In this document: one piece after another, positions 1 to 5,981 of the stretch
Layout: every line of letters begins with the position of its first letter
Position numbering within the stretch: position 1 is the stretch's first letter
Origin: Bacteroidales bacterium
GTDB lineage: Bacteria; Bacteroidota; Bacteroidia; Bacteroidales; JAADJA01
Length of the DNA: 5,981 nucleotides
Assembly (NCBI GenBank): GCA_021106665.1
Contig: JAIOTR010000248.1
Coordinates: 1 to 5,981 of the forward strand
Direction of reading: 5' to 3'
Program-made: the position numbers and the translations under genes
Notes under the pieces: model-generated
The model's input: the letters and a program-made list of their open reading frames with translations, nothing else
Databases searched by the model: none
What the model was told of the DNA's origin: nothing

Positions 1-1367
1 ATGAAGAGTATTTGTTATTGATTTCTGCTGCCGATCTATTATACCAGGAAAAGAAGTATACTGAAGCAAAAATTAAATATGAAGAAGCGCTGGCATTAAA
101 ACCTGGTGAGAAATATCCTCAAGAAAGGATTGACCAGATTATTGCGATACTTGCTTTGGCTAGCACACAAAATAGCGAGTATGATGAAGCTATTTTAGAA
201 GCTGATGGATTGTTTGGCCTTCAACAATATGAGGAAGCAAAACTGGCTTATATGAAGGCCGCAAATCTGAATGAGAAGGAGCAATATCCCAAAGATAAGA
301 TGGAGGAGATAGACCGGATCATTACCAGCCAAAAGGCAAACCAGGCTGAATACAATAAGTTAGTAGCAGCGGCAGACAGGATGATGGAATCGGAAGAATA
401 TGATAAAGCAAGAGAAAAGTATATTGCAGCCCTGGAATTATTGCCGGTTGAACAATATCCGCAAGATAAATTAAATGAGATAGCTGAAATAGCTTTAGCC
501 AATGAGCTAAACGTTCAGGAGACTTACAATAATTTGATTACTGAGGCGGATGATCATTTTGAAAAACAAGAATATGATCAGGCTAAAATAAAGTATCAGA
601 ATGCGCTAAAATACAAACCGGATGAAGAATACCCTGTGCAAAAATTGGCTGAAGTTGAAAGCTTAAGCAGTGAACTGGAAGAGAAGGAGGCAACCTTTAA
701 CAGGTTAATTGCTGAGGGTGATATTGCATTTAAAGCAAAAGAATACCAGGAAGCCAAAAGCAAATATATAGAAGCCTCTGCCCTGTTTCCAAAAGAAGAA
801 TACCCAATAAGTAAAATCGAAGAAATAAATCTTGTTCACAAGGCTAAAAATCAGGATCAACAGCAAGCATATGATAAAGCAATTGCTGATGCGGATAAAT
901 ATTACTCCTCAAAGATTCTTGATCTCGCATTAGAATCATACATGACTGCTAAAGCGATTTTTCAGGATGAGACTTATCCTGACGAGATGATCAATAAGAT
1001 AAACAAAATATTGGATGAAAATGCTGTTCGGGATATGGTTGCCACTGCAGTTACCATTGAAAAAAATGGCATGAAGAAATTCCCTTTTGACCCTATCCTT
1101 GTTACCGATCGGAAAAGCAGTCTCATTTTTATCAGGGCAAAAAACGTTTCGGGTTCGACCTTTAAGGTTTTTATGAGTTATGGTAAAGGGGGAGGGAAAA
1201 ATGGAGGATATATTTTACCCATTCCTGCTGAAGACACTGTAAAAGATTATTTCATCCCGATTGGAAATCAATATACTTGGTTTTCCGAAGACAATGACTG
1301 GATTAGCTTAACAACTCAGGGTGGCTCCATTGAAGTTATTAAAGTGAAGATTTTAAAAGACGAATAG
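1..1367 (+). CDS. Helical-repeat (TPR-like) protein with C-terminal beta-rich domain, 5'-truncated
   Basis: No enzymatic role is recognisable. Residues here are numbered from the TTG at 12, but the frame is open to the window edge and the codons at 3-11 (Glu-Glu-Tyr) complete the first repeat, so the gene starts upstream. Six units repeat every 57-58 residues: a Tyr or Phe opens each (codon 9-11, then residues 57, 114, 172, 229, 287), followed by ADxxF, a YxxAKxKY helix and a YP turn (36, 93, 150, 208, 265, 323). The alternating helices look like TPR-type scaffolds for protein-protein contact, although the unit is longer than the 34-residue TPR. From about residue 338 the protein becomes beta-rich, with a Gly-rich loop (GKGGGKNGG, 391-399) and a Trp-containing end. 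It ends TAG-TAA. Location is unknown because the N-terminus is missing. Neighbours give no functional clue. Confidence 0.85.
   Translation, partial: EEYLLLISAADLLYQEKKYTEAKIKYEEALALKPGEKYPQERIDQIIAILALASTQNSEYDEAILEADGLFGLQQYEEAKLAYMKAANLNEKEQYPKDKMEEIDRIITSQKANQAEYNKLVAAADRMMESEEYDKAREKYIAALELLPVEQYPQDKLNEIAEIALANELNVQETYNNLITEADDHFEKQEYDQAKIKYQNALKYKPDEEYPVQKLAEVESLSSELEEKEATFNRLIAEGDIAFKAKEYQEAKSKYIEASALFPKEEYPISKIEEINLVHKAKNQDQQQAYDKAIADADKYYSSKILDLALESYMTAKAIFQDETYPDEMINKINKILDENAVRDMVATAVTIEKNGMKKFPFDPILVTDRKSSLIFIRAKNVSGSTFKVFMSYGKGGGKNGGYILPIPAEDTVKDYFIPIGNQYTWFSEDNDWISLTTQGGSIEVIKVKILKDE
3..1022 (+). repeat. Six tandem 57-58-codon protein repeats
   Basis: These are the six repeat units of the truncated gene, each about 171-174 bp. 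The units share the protein pattern Y-x4-AD-x2-F-x4-Y-x2-AK-x-KY-x2-A-x3-P-x-E-x-YP-x3-I-x-EI. The last unit is the most degenerate: its middle helix reads LDLALESY instead of YxxAKxKY. By eye the DNA copies have diverged well beyond near-identity, so this is an old duplication and not a recent tandem expansion. Confidence 0.85.
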
Positions 1368-1399
1368 TAAAATGGGGAATTAGTTGATTGGTAAACTGA

Positions 1400-2623
1400 T
1401 TATTTCTCAATCCTATCATTTCCAATATAGATTTCCATTTCAGGTATTTTGTAGGTAGATCTTAATAAACCAAACATCATAATAAGGCTGGTTACGAGGA
1501 TTACAAAAAACAGCAGGCCTTCGCTGATAGCGCCAATACTAAATTCCTTTGGTATGGCATAAAAAAGAAGGATTGTGATCAGTCCGCGGGGCGCTATAAA
1601 TAATTCCGGATATAAGTTTCGCCTTGCCAGTAATTTCAGATAAAGGAACCGGATTCCAAATAAAAGTGCAATTATTATCAATCCTGATAGAATGATTTTA
1701 AAATCGAGTAACAATGCCAATTGCAGTGTAAATCCAAATATAAAGAAGAAAAGGGTTCGGATCAGGAAAGCCGATTCCGCTGTTATCATTTTAAACCTGT
1801 CAATACCATTTTGCAATTTTTCAATGTTCAGGTATTTGCTGAGTTTGTTTGTGGAAAAAAGGTTAAGATTATTAAGTATCAATCCGAAAAACAGTATCAT
1901 CAGCAAAGATGAAAGATGGAATATTTTACCAAAAGCATAAAGTAAAACCATGATGGCGATCATCAGGAAGAACTTGATGTTCATGGTTGTTTTGTCAATA
2001 AATAGCAGAACCAATCCTGAGACAATTACAGAAACAATTATTATGATAAAAAAGTCAGCTACAACCCATGTAAAGTCACTGGCTTCCAGGGTTGGATTGG
2101 TTATTATAAAATTAAAGATCAAAATTCCAAGGATGTCGGAGAAAATTGATTCATAAACAATGAATTCTTTTTTTTCTTCGTCAATGCCGGTAACGCTGGG
2201 TATGGCAATGGCGCTACTGATAACTGCAAATGGCAATGCATTCACAAGGCAAATATAAAATGTAAATTCACCAAACATCAACTTTATTCCTGATGCTATT
2301 AAAACGGCTGAGACAGCTAAAATAACCAATGCAGAAAAAAATGACCGCACTATCAGCCAAATCTTATCACGTCTAAGTTTCAATTCCAGGGCACCTTCCA
2401 GCACAATCAATATTACCCCAATGATCCCAAAAAACTGAAGCGCAATTTTTAAAGAGGGCATCTCATAGCCCATTTTGTCAAAGGCAATCCTTGCTACAAT
2501 TCCTGTTAATAAGAGTAACAGTACAGATGGAATTTTAGTCCTTACCGAAAGTGCACTGTACGAATATGAAAGAATGACCAGCACACTGACAATGATAATT
2601 AGTATATATGAATCTTCGAACAT
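1400..2623 (-). CDS. Cation:proton antiporter (CPA/NhaP-like), inner membrane
   Basis: Predicted monovalent cation/H+ antiporter of 407 residues, about 12-13 membrane helices (roughly 6-24, 30-48, 59-75, 88-112, 121-142, 154-174, 188-210, 217-251, 286-306, 308-329, 341-357, 365-387). Family landmarks are the ES-x2-SD motif (E158, S159, S162, D163), where CPA1 proteins usually carry Asn-Asp at the ion site, FLIRT-x-FFF (286-293), and an APRG motif (344-347) with the conserved Arg346. D163 is the likely ion/proton carboxylate, by homology. There is no C-terminal TrkA/RCK or Usp regulatory domain; the protein stops soon after the last helix. I chose the ATG giving MFEDS. The open frame runs upstream to a TTG at 2719, but that stretch is hydrophilic, Cys/His-rich and overlaps a hairpin. 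It converges on the repeat-protein gene. Ion specificity (Na+ or K+) cannot be told. Confidence 0.88.
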   Translation of the reverse strand: MFEDSYILIIIVSVLVILSYSYSALSVRTKIPSVLLLLLTGIVARIAFDKMGYEMPSLKIALQFFGIIGVILIVLEGALELKLRRDKIWLIVRSFFSALVILAVSAVLIASGIKLMFGEFTFYICLVNALPFAVISSAIAIPSVTGIDEEKKEFIVYESIFSDILGILIFNFIITNPTLEASDFTWVVADFFIIIIVSVIVSGLVLLFIDKTTMNIKFFLMIAIMVLLYAFGKIFHLSSLLMILFFGLILNNLNLFSTNKLSKYLNIEKLQNGIDRFKMITAESAFLIRTLFFFIFGFTLQLALLLDFKIILSGLIIIALLFGIRFLYLKLLARRNLYPELFIAPRGLITILLFYAIPKEFSIGAISEGLLFFVILVTSLIMMFGLLRSTYKIPEMEIYIGNDRIEK

Positions 2624-2693
2624 TATTAATGCTTTATTTCTAATACAATGATAGTGAAAAAAATGACACAATAAATTCCTGCTGAAATTCCCT

Positions 2694-2742
2694 GACCTGT
2701 TAGGTTGGCACAGAGCCAAAGCTCAGGCAAACCTAACAGGTC
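2694..2742. repeat. Intergenic 13-bp perfect inverted repeat (long hairpin)
   Basis: The arms are GACCTGTTAGGTT (2694-2706) and AACCTAACAGGTC (2730-2742), exact reverse complements around a 23-nt centre. The centre can fold further: after a G/A mismatch, 2708-2709 pair with 2727-2728, and GAGC (2713-2716) pairs with GCTC (2721-2724) around a CAAA loop. It lies 10 nt past the stop of the cysteine synthase-like gene and 70 bp before the antiporter start. Neither strand has a T-run directly after the stem, so it is not a textbook intrinsic terminator. It could be a dispersed REP-like palindrome, an mRNA 3'-end stabiliser or an atypical terminator. Confidence 0.8.
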
Positions 2743-2752
2743 GAAAAAGAAA

Positions 2753-3895
2753 TTATACCTTAATATCAGGAATGGTAAATTTATTCTGTGGCCGTCGCGG
2801 GCAATAGGGTAAAATCATTTCTTCATCCGTATCCTGGTATTTTGCCTCAACACAATCAGTAGGGTCACAACAAGTATGACAAACACGTTTAAATGCCCTG
2901 AAGCTTTGTAGATCAACATCCGGTGATAAGAAGTCTTTTTTAATTGGTTCTTCTTTCAGTAAGTCAGTGCTCAGGTATTTTTTGTTGCTGTCGGGAAAAA
3001 CAGTTACCACAACCGATTCAGTTCCTAATTCATTCTGTATCTTCAAAGCACCTACGAAATTTGCCCCGGATGAAATTCCAACTCCTATTCCTAAAATACC
3101 GGCAATTTTCTGAGCCATGATAATGGCATCGCCATCATCTACCTGTACCACTGAATCCAGTTTATCCAATTCAACAATAGAAGGTATAAACTCATCAGAA
3201 ATTCCCTGTATCCTGTGCTTCCCGATTTTATAACCCGTTGTAAGGGTAGGGGAGTTGGCAGGTTCGAGAGGATGTACTTTAATTTGAGGATCTTTTTCCT
3301 TTAGAAATTTTCCAACACCCATCACGGTTCCACCAGTCCCTACTCCGGCAATAAATGCATCCGGTTTCAGGTACCTGTATTTCAATTGCCACCACAATTC
3401 AGGACCAGTAGTTTCATAGTGTGCCTCCACATTATCATGGTTAGTAAACTGGCTTGGTAAAAAGGCATTATCCAATTTTTCTGCAAGTCCATTCACAAAG
3501 TCAATGCTACCGAGGAAACCTCCCTGCTCTTTACTGACAAGTTTTATTTTTGACCCAAAGCTATGAATCAGGTTTTTTCGTTCGTCACTCATCCAGTCGG
3601 GCATAAAAATAGTAACTGGATGTCCTAATGCCCGTCCAATAGCTGCCACGGAGATACCGGTGTTGCCGCTGGTTGCTTCAATAATTGGATTACCTGGTTT
3701 TAGCTTACCGCTTTTATAGGACTTGCTGATGATGTGAAAAGCCATCCTGTCTTTTATGCTACCTGTCATATTCAGGGTTTCAGCCTTGGCATAAATTATC
3801 CTTGGTTTGCCTTTATATAGGAATTCAATCGCCAGTAAAGGGGTATTGCCAATTAATCGGGAAAGTCCTAATATTCTATTATTTATCATCTCCAT
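2753..3895 (-). CDS. PLP-dependent cysteine synthase/CBS-family enzyme with Cys-rich C-terminal tail
   Basis: Fold-type II PLP enzyme, likely a cytoplasmic O-acetylserine sulfhydrylase or cystathionine beta-synthase-like beta-replacement enzyme. Visible landmarks are the PLP lysine K48 in TGSIKDR, the substrate loop TSGNTG (75-80), the Q149-containing QFTN segment, the phosphate-binding GVGTGGT (184-190), and GISSGAN (273-279) near the PLP ring nitrogen. The core ends near residue 320, about the usual size of CysK (~310-320). A further ~60 residues hold C339, C342, C343, C348 and C365, a cluster I do not know from standard CysK; metal or redox binding is inference. No CBS (Bateman) domains are present. 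ATGs occur at codons 1 and 3; neither has a clear ribosome site, so the start could be 3889. Gene 4 lies 133 bp upstream and no clear promoter is visible. The exact acceptor substrate cannot be read from the sequence. Confidence 0.9.
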   Translation of the reverse strand: MEMINNRILGLSRLIGNTPLLAIEFLYKGKPRIIYAKAETLNMTGSIKDRMAFHIISKSYKSGKLKPGNPIIEATSGNTGISVAAIGRALGHPVTIFMPDWMSDERKNLIHSFGSKIKLVSKEQGGFLGSIDFVNGLAEKLDNAFLPSQFTNHDNVEAHYETTGPELWWQLKYRYLKPDAFIAGVGTGGTVMGVGKFLKEKDPQIKVHPLEPANSPTLTTGYKIGKHRIQGISDEFIPSIVELDKLDSVVQVDDGDAIIMAQKIAGILGIGVGISSGANFVGALKIQNELGTESVVVTVFPDSNKKYLSTDLLKEEPIKKDFLSPDVDLQSFRAFKRVCHTCCDPTDCVEAKYQDTDEEMILPYCPRRPQNKFTIPDIKV

Positions 3896-4028
3896 GAGCT
3901 AAGAATTACAATGTCAGATAAAGGGTTCTATATATGATGATAAAAATATATAAAATAGAAATTAGAACCAGTTTAAATTGGAAGGGTGTCAACAAAAAGT
4001 AATAATAGAAACAAAAGTTTAATGACCT

Positions 4029-5162
4029 TTATTTGCTGAGTATTATTTTAAATGCTTGATTAGTATTTTCTGTTTTTAATGTGCAGAAATAAACACCATT
4101 GGGTAATCTTTGATTATTACCTGTATTGCCATTCCATTGTATTTCATAATCCCCAGCAGTTTTGTAATCCTTTTCCAAAACTTTCAAATGTTTTCCACTA
4201 AAGTCAGAAATGCTGATGCAAATACTCGAAGGTTGGTCGATTGAATAGTTAATTGTAATAATTTCCTTAAAAGGATTAGGGAACCCTGAAATTTTTGGTG
4301 TATTCAGATATGAGTTATTAAGTACCGATGTTGTATAACCAACATCAACCTGATAAGCTGTACCGCCGGCTAAAACCCATAGATATTGACCATCCCAGGC
4401 GAGATCACGAGGATTGGTATGTGGTGATGCTACGGTATATATCACCGAACCATCTTCCGGGCTGATTTTGTATAACAAATCCTCATCAAAATCATCTGTC
4501 CATAGATGCTGTCCATCCCATGTCAGTCCGATGGATTTTTCACCTGGAGCGGGGATGGTATGTAATACCTGCCCATTTTCGGGATCGATTTTTGTAATTG
4601 TTTTTGGACCAAAATTATTTGTCCATAAATACTGCCCATCCCATGTTATACCATGTGGCCAACTCATACTCTCTGGTTGTATGGAGGAAATTATAGTACC
4701 ATCGGTAGTATCTAGTTTGTAAATATAATCCGGATTACCAGCGCCGCCACCATTTTCACATGCATACAAATAAGTTCCATCCCATGCAAGACCCTCATTG
4801 GATCCTCCCGGTGCAGGAAATGAATTCACGATAGTTCCGTCAATGGGATCCAATTTATAAATCATATACAGTGAGATTGATGAACACCAGAGATATTCTC
4901 CATCCCATGTTAATCCCTGATTGTTCCCTGTGGGTGTATAAATGGTATGTATTACGTCACCTGTATCTTTCACCGAGTAATAATTCAAATTATAGTTAAT
5001 TTCTTCACTGAAATCGAATACTCCGTTTAGATCAAGATCAGTATCACTAACTTCGTTATTATATTCCTGGCCAAAGATCTGGTAATTTGATCCCAATAAA
5101 AACATAAATATCACAATGATTTGAGTAGATTTAAACAGGGACTTAATCTTTGTATGTGTCAT
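4029..5162 (-). CDS. Secreted WDG-repeat propeller protein with T9SS sorting domain
   Basis: Exported protein of 377 residues. A signal peptide covers about residues 1-31 (Lys-rich start, hydrophobic 14-24, likely cleavage near FG-Q). An EF-hand-like calcium loop follows at 42-53. Five repeats anchored on WDG (86, 127, 174, 215, 256) each read GL-x-WDG-x-YLW, then IYKLDP-x2-G and a P-rich turn, a typical beta-propeller blade pattern. The second unit is six residues longer through a Gly-rich insert (138-143). The C-terminal ~85 residues (FPNPF at 294-298; LPNGVYF at 353-359; ending KIILSK) match the type A T9SS sorting domain that directs proteins across the outer membrane to the surface or medium. 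No catalytic residues are recognisable; binding or adhesion is a guess. It is transcribed away from the class V aminotransferase gene across 190 bp. Confidence 0.88.
   Translation of the reverse strand: MTHTKIKSLFKSTQIIVIFMFLLGSNYQIFGQEYNNEVSDTDLDLNGVFDFSEEINYNLNYYSVKDTGDVIHTIYTPTGNNQGLTWDGEYLWCSSISLYMIYKLDPIDGTIVNSFPAPGGSNEGLAWDGTYLYACENGGGAGNPDYIYKLDTTDGTIISSIQPESMSWPHGITWDGQYLWTNNFGPKTITKIDPENGQVLHTIPAPGEKSIGLTWDGQHLWTDDFDEDLLYKISPEDGSVIYTVASPHTNPRDLAWDGQYLWVLAGGTAYQVDVGYTTSVLNNSYLNTPKISGFPNPFKEIITINYSIDQPSSICISISDFSGKHLKVLEKDYKTAGDYEIQWNGNTGNNQRLPNGVYFCTLKTENTNQAFKIILSK
4335..4925 (-). repeat. Five WDG propeller-type protein repeats
   Basis: This stretch encodes residues ~80-276 of the secreted protein. 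The WDG tripeptides are spaced 41, 47, 41 and 41 residues apart. Each unit carries a Trp-Asp-Gly turn, a YLW strand, and a Y-K-L/I-D/S-P-x2-G turn. Five blades would suit a five-bladed propeller such as plant glutaminyl cyclase; that comparison rests on the blade pattern only. Confidence 0.8.
5004..5039 (-). other. EF-hand-like calcium-binding loop (codons 42-53)
   Basis: The twelve residues DLDLNGVFDFSE place Asp at 1, 3 and 9, Asn at 5, Gly at 6, a hydrophobic residue at 8 and Glu at 12, which is the canonical EF-hand coordination pattern. It sits just after the signal peptide and before the propeller repeats. Only one loop is visible, as in dockerin-like or extracellular Ca-loop segments rather than a paired EF-hand. 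Confidence 0.6.
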
Positions 5163-5205
5163 GGCATTTAATTTTTTAAGGTTATTATTTCTTGAATTCA
5201 GTATT

Positions 5206-5222
5206 CAAATTTAGATAAATTT
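5206..5222 (-). promoter_or_regulatory. Possible -7 element and small palindrome upstream of the secreted-protein gene
   Basis: Read on the minus strand, 5213-5206 is TAAATTTG, matching the Bacteroidota -7 consensus TAnnTTTG, about 43 bp before the ATG. No TTTG or TTG lies at the usual 17-23 bp further upstream; the nearest is 15 bp away (5229-5232). An AT-only inverted repeat, AAATTTA-GA-TAAATTT (5207-5222), overlaps it and might be an operator. Such palindromes arise by chance in AT-rich DNA, so support is weak. Confidence 0.3.
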
Positions 5223-5301
5223 CAAATACAAATTAAGAATTTTATTTTTTCTATCATGACTATTTTGAAACATATTAATAACCAACCCTAAATAATTTTG
5301 A

Positions 5302-5330
5302 TTTGTCTATTTTCAAAATGGTTAATTTTG
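5302..5330 (+). promoter_or_regulatory. Bacteroidota-type promoter for the class V aminotransferase gene
   Basis: TTTG at 5302-5305, a 17-bp spacer and TAATTTTG at 5323-5330 match the -33 and -7 elements of the phylum's primary sigma factor. Transcription would begin near 5336, giving a leader of roughly 15-20 nt before the ATG at 5353. TAATTTTG also occurs at 5293-5300 and 5339-5346, but these copies lack a well-spaced upstream TTTG. Confidence 0.5.
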
Positions 5331-5352
5331 ACGAGCACTAATTTTGTTGAAC

Positions 5353-5981
5353 ATGGAGCACTATTTCAGGAAATTCAGAGACAACACCATAGGTAATGAA
5401 TTAAAATTTGAAACACCTTATGGGCAGCAACAGATGATCTATGCCGACTGGATTGCCAGCGGCAGGTTGTATGGCCCTATTGAAAAAAAAATTATTGATA
5501 CGTTTGGTCCATTTGTCGGCAACACCCATACAGAAACATCCGAGACGGGAACCTTAATGACCAAAGCCTATCATCTTGCTCACAAGAAGATTAAGGAACA
5601 TGTCAATGCCGGGCCTGATGATGTGATCATTACTACCGGTTTTGGAATGACCGGTGTTGTAAATAAATTCATCAGGATATTAGGACTAAAACATTGTGGA
5701 TTTATTCAGGGAAAAGAATGTCAGAAGGAGAAACAGAAACCGGTAGTTTTTATCACCCATATGGAACACCACTCAAACCATACCTCCTGGTTTGAAACTG
5801 TTGCTGACGTTGTGCAGATACCGCCCGGGAAAGGATTGCTTGTTGATTTGAATAATTTGAAAGAGCAGCTTGAATTGTATAAGGACAGGGAAATAAAAAT
5901 TGGTTCGTTCACTGCCTGTTCAAATGTAACGGGTGTTTATACACCTTATCATCAAATGGCCAAATTGATGCACGAATATGG
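5353..5981 (+). CDS. Class V aminotransferase / cysteine desulfurase-like PLP enzyme, 3'-truncated
   Basis: N-terminal 210 residues of a fold-type I PLP enzyme related to NifS/SufS cysteine desulfurases and selenocysteine lyases. Visible landmarks are YADWIASGR (30-38), equivalent to the YLDxAASG start of this family; NTHTETSETG (57-66); the cofactor-phosphate region TTGFGMTGVVN (94-104); MEHHSN (137-142), whose H139 aligns with the His stacked on the PLP ring; and ACSNVTG (188-194). The Schiff-base lysine and any catalytic cysteine would lie beyond the window, so desulfurase activity cannot be judged; an epimerase, lyase or aminotransferase role is equally open. The first ATG was chosen; an in-frame stop at 5329-5331 rules out a much longer N-terminus, and no Shine-Dalgarno is present. 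The product is probably cytoplasmic, since no signal peptide is seen. It is divergent from the secreted-protein gene. Confidence 0.88.
   Translation, partial: MEHYFRKFRDNTIGNELKFETPYGQQQMIYADWIASGRLYGPIEKKIIDTFGPFVGNTHTETSETGTLMTKAYHLAHKKIKEHVNAGPDDVIITTGFGMTGVVNKFIRILGLKHCGFIQGKECQKEKQKPVVFITHMEHHSNHTSWFETVADVVQIPPGKGLLVDLNNLKEQLELYKDREIKIGSFTACSNVTGVYTPYHQMAKLMHEY

Noticed and set aside
12..14. TTG as the start of the helical-repeat protein.
   Set aside because: The frame is open upstream to the window edge, and codons 3-11 supply the Glu-Tyr that opens every other repeat unit, so the TTG is internal.
248..502. A minus-strand open frame inside the helical-repeat gene.
   Set aside because: It is a shadow of the repeated coding sequence; the plus strand carries the conserved pattern.
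1368..1399. A bidirectional terminator between the convergent genes.
   Set aside because: Only a 4-bp AGTT/AACT pairing is visible, too weak to call.
1692..2156. Open frames on the plus strand inside the antiporter gene.
   Set aside because: They are antisense to a well-supported membrane protein, have no protein family features and no promoter.
2624..2719. A 32-residue N-terminal extension of the antiporter from a TTG at 2719.
   Set aside because: The extension is hydrophilic and Cys/His-rich, has no family resemblance and begins inside the intergenic hairpin; the ATG at 2623 leads directly into the first membrane helix.
2728..2735. TAGGTTTG (minus strand) as a -7 promoter element for the antiporter.
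   Set aside because: It is part of the hairpin arm, lies about 105 bp from the start codon and has no TTTG or TTG at the expected distance upstream.
2694..2742. The palindrome as a classical Rho-independent terminator.
   Set aside because: No T-run follows the stem on either strand; on the minus strand the T-rich stretch comes before the stem.
4414..4722. A 102-codon plus-strand open frame within the WDG repeats.
   Set aside because: Its Cys/Pro/Ser-rich periodic sequence is the mirror of the repeated blades on the coding strand.
5721..5912. A minus-strand open frame inside the class V aminotransferase gene.
   Set aside because: The plus strand encodes recognisable PLP-enzyme motifs across the same interval.

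Overview
The window looks like a chromosomal stretch from a Bacteroidota genome, probably a marine or anaerobic Bacteroidales/Marinilabiliales-like lineage. It is AT-rich. One secreted protein ends in a type IX secretion (T9SS) sorting domain, a hallmark of the phylum. The start codons lack Shine-Dalgarno sequences, and the one convincing promoter fits the Bacteroidota consensus (TTTG, then TAnnTTTG). I see no rRNA, tRNA, CRISPR array, insertion sequence or phage gene.

Layout, left to right. (1) Positions 1-1367, plus strand: the 3' part of a gene for a protein of six 57-58-residue helical repeats and a C-terminal beta-rich domain. The reading frame is open to the window edge, so its true start lies outside. 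(2) 1400-2623, minus: a CPA-type cation:proton antiporter, convergent with gene 1 across 32 bp. (3) 2694-2742: a perfect 13-bp inverted repeat able to form a long hairpin, between genes 2 and 3. (4) 2753-3895, minus: a PLP enzyme of the cysteine synthase/cystathionine beta-synthase family with an unusual cysteine-rich C-terminal tail. (5) 4029-5162, minus: a secreted protein with an EF-hand-like loop, five WDG propeller-type repeats and a T9SS sorting domain. (6) 5163-5352: an AT-rich divergent promoter region. (7) 5353-5981, plus: the N-terminal 210 residues of a class V aminotransferase/cysteine desulfurase-like enzyme, cut by the window end.

The three minus-strand genes point the same way but lie 129-133 bp apart, so a single operon is not evident. 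Two PLP enzymes of families typical of cysteine and sulfur metabolism (genes 3 and 6) flank the secreted protein, but the sequence alone does not show that they work together. No clearly new multi-gene system is visible. The most notable items are the cysteine cluster on the cysteine synthase, the long intergenic hairpin, and the two repeat-protein architectures.
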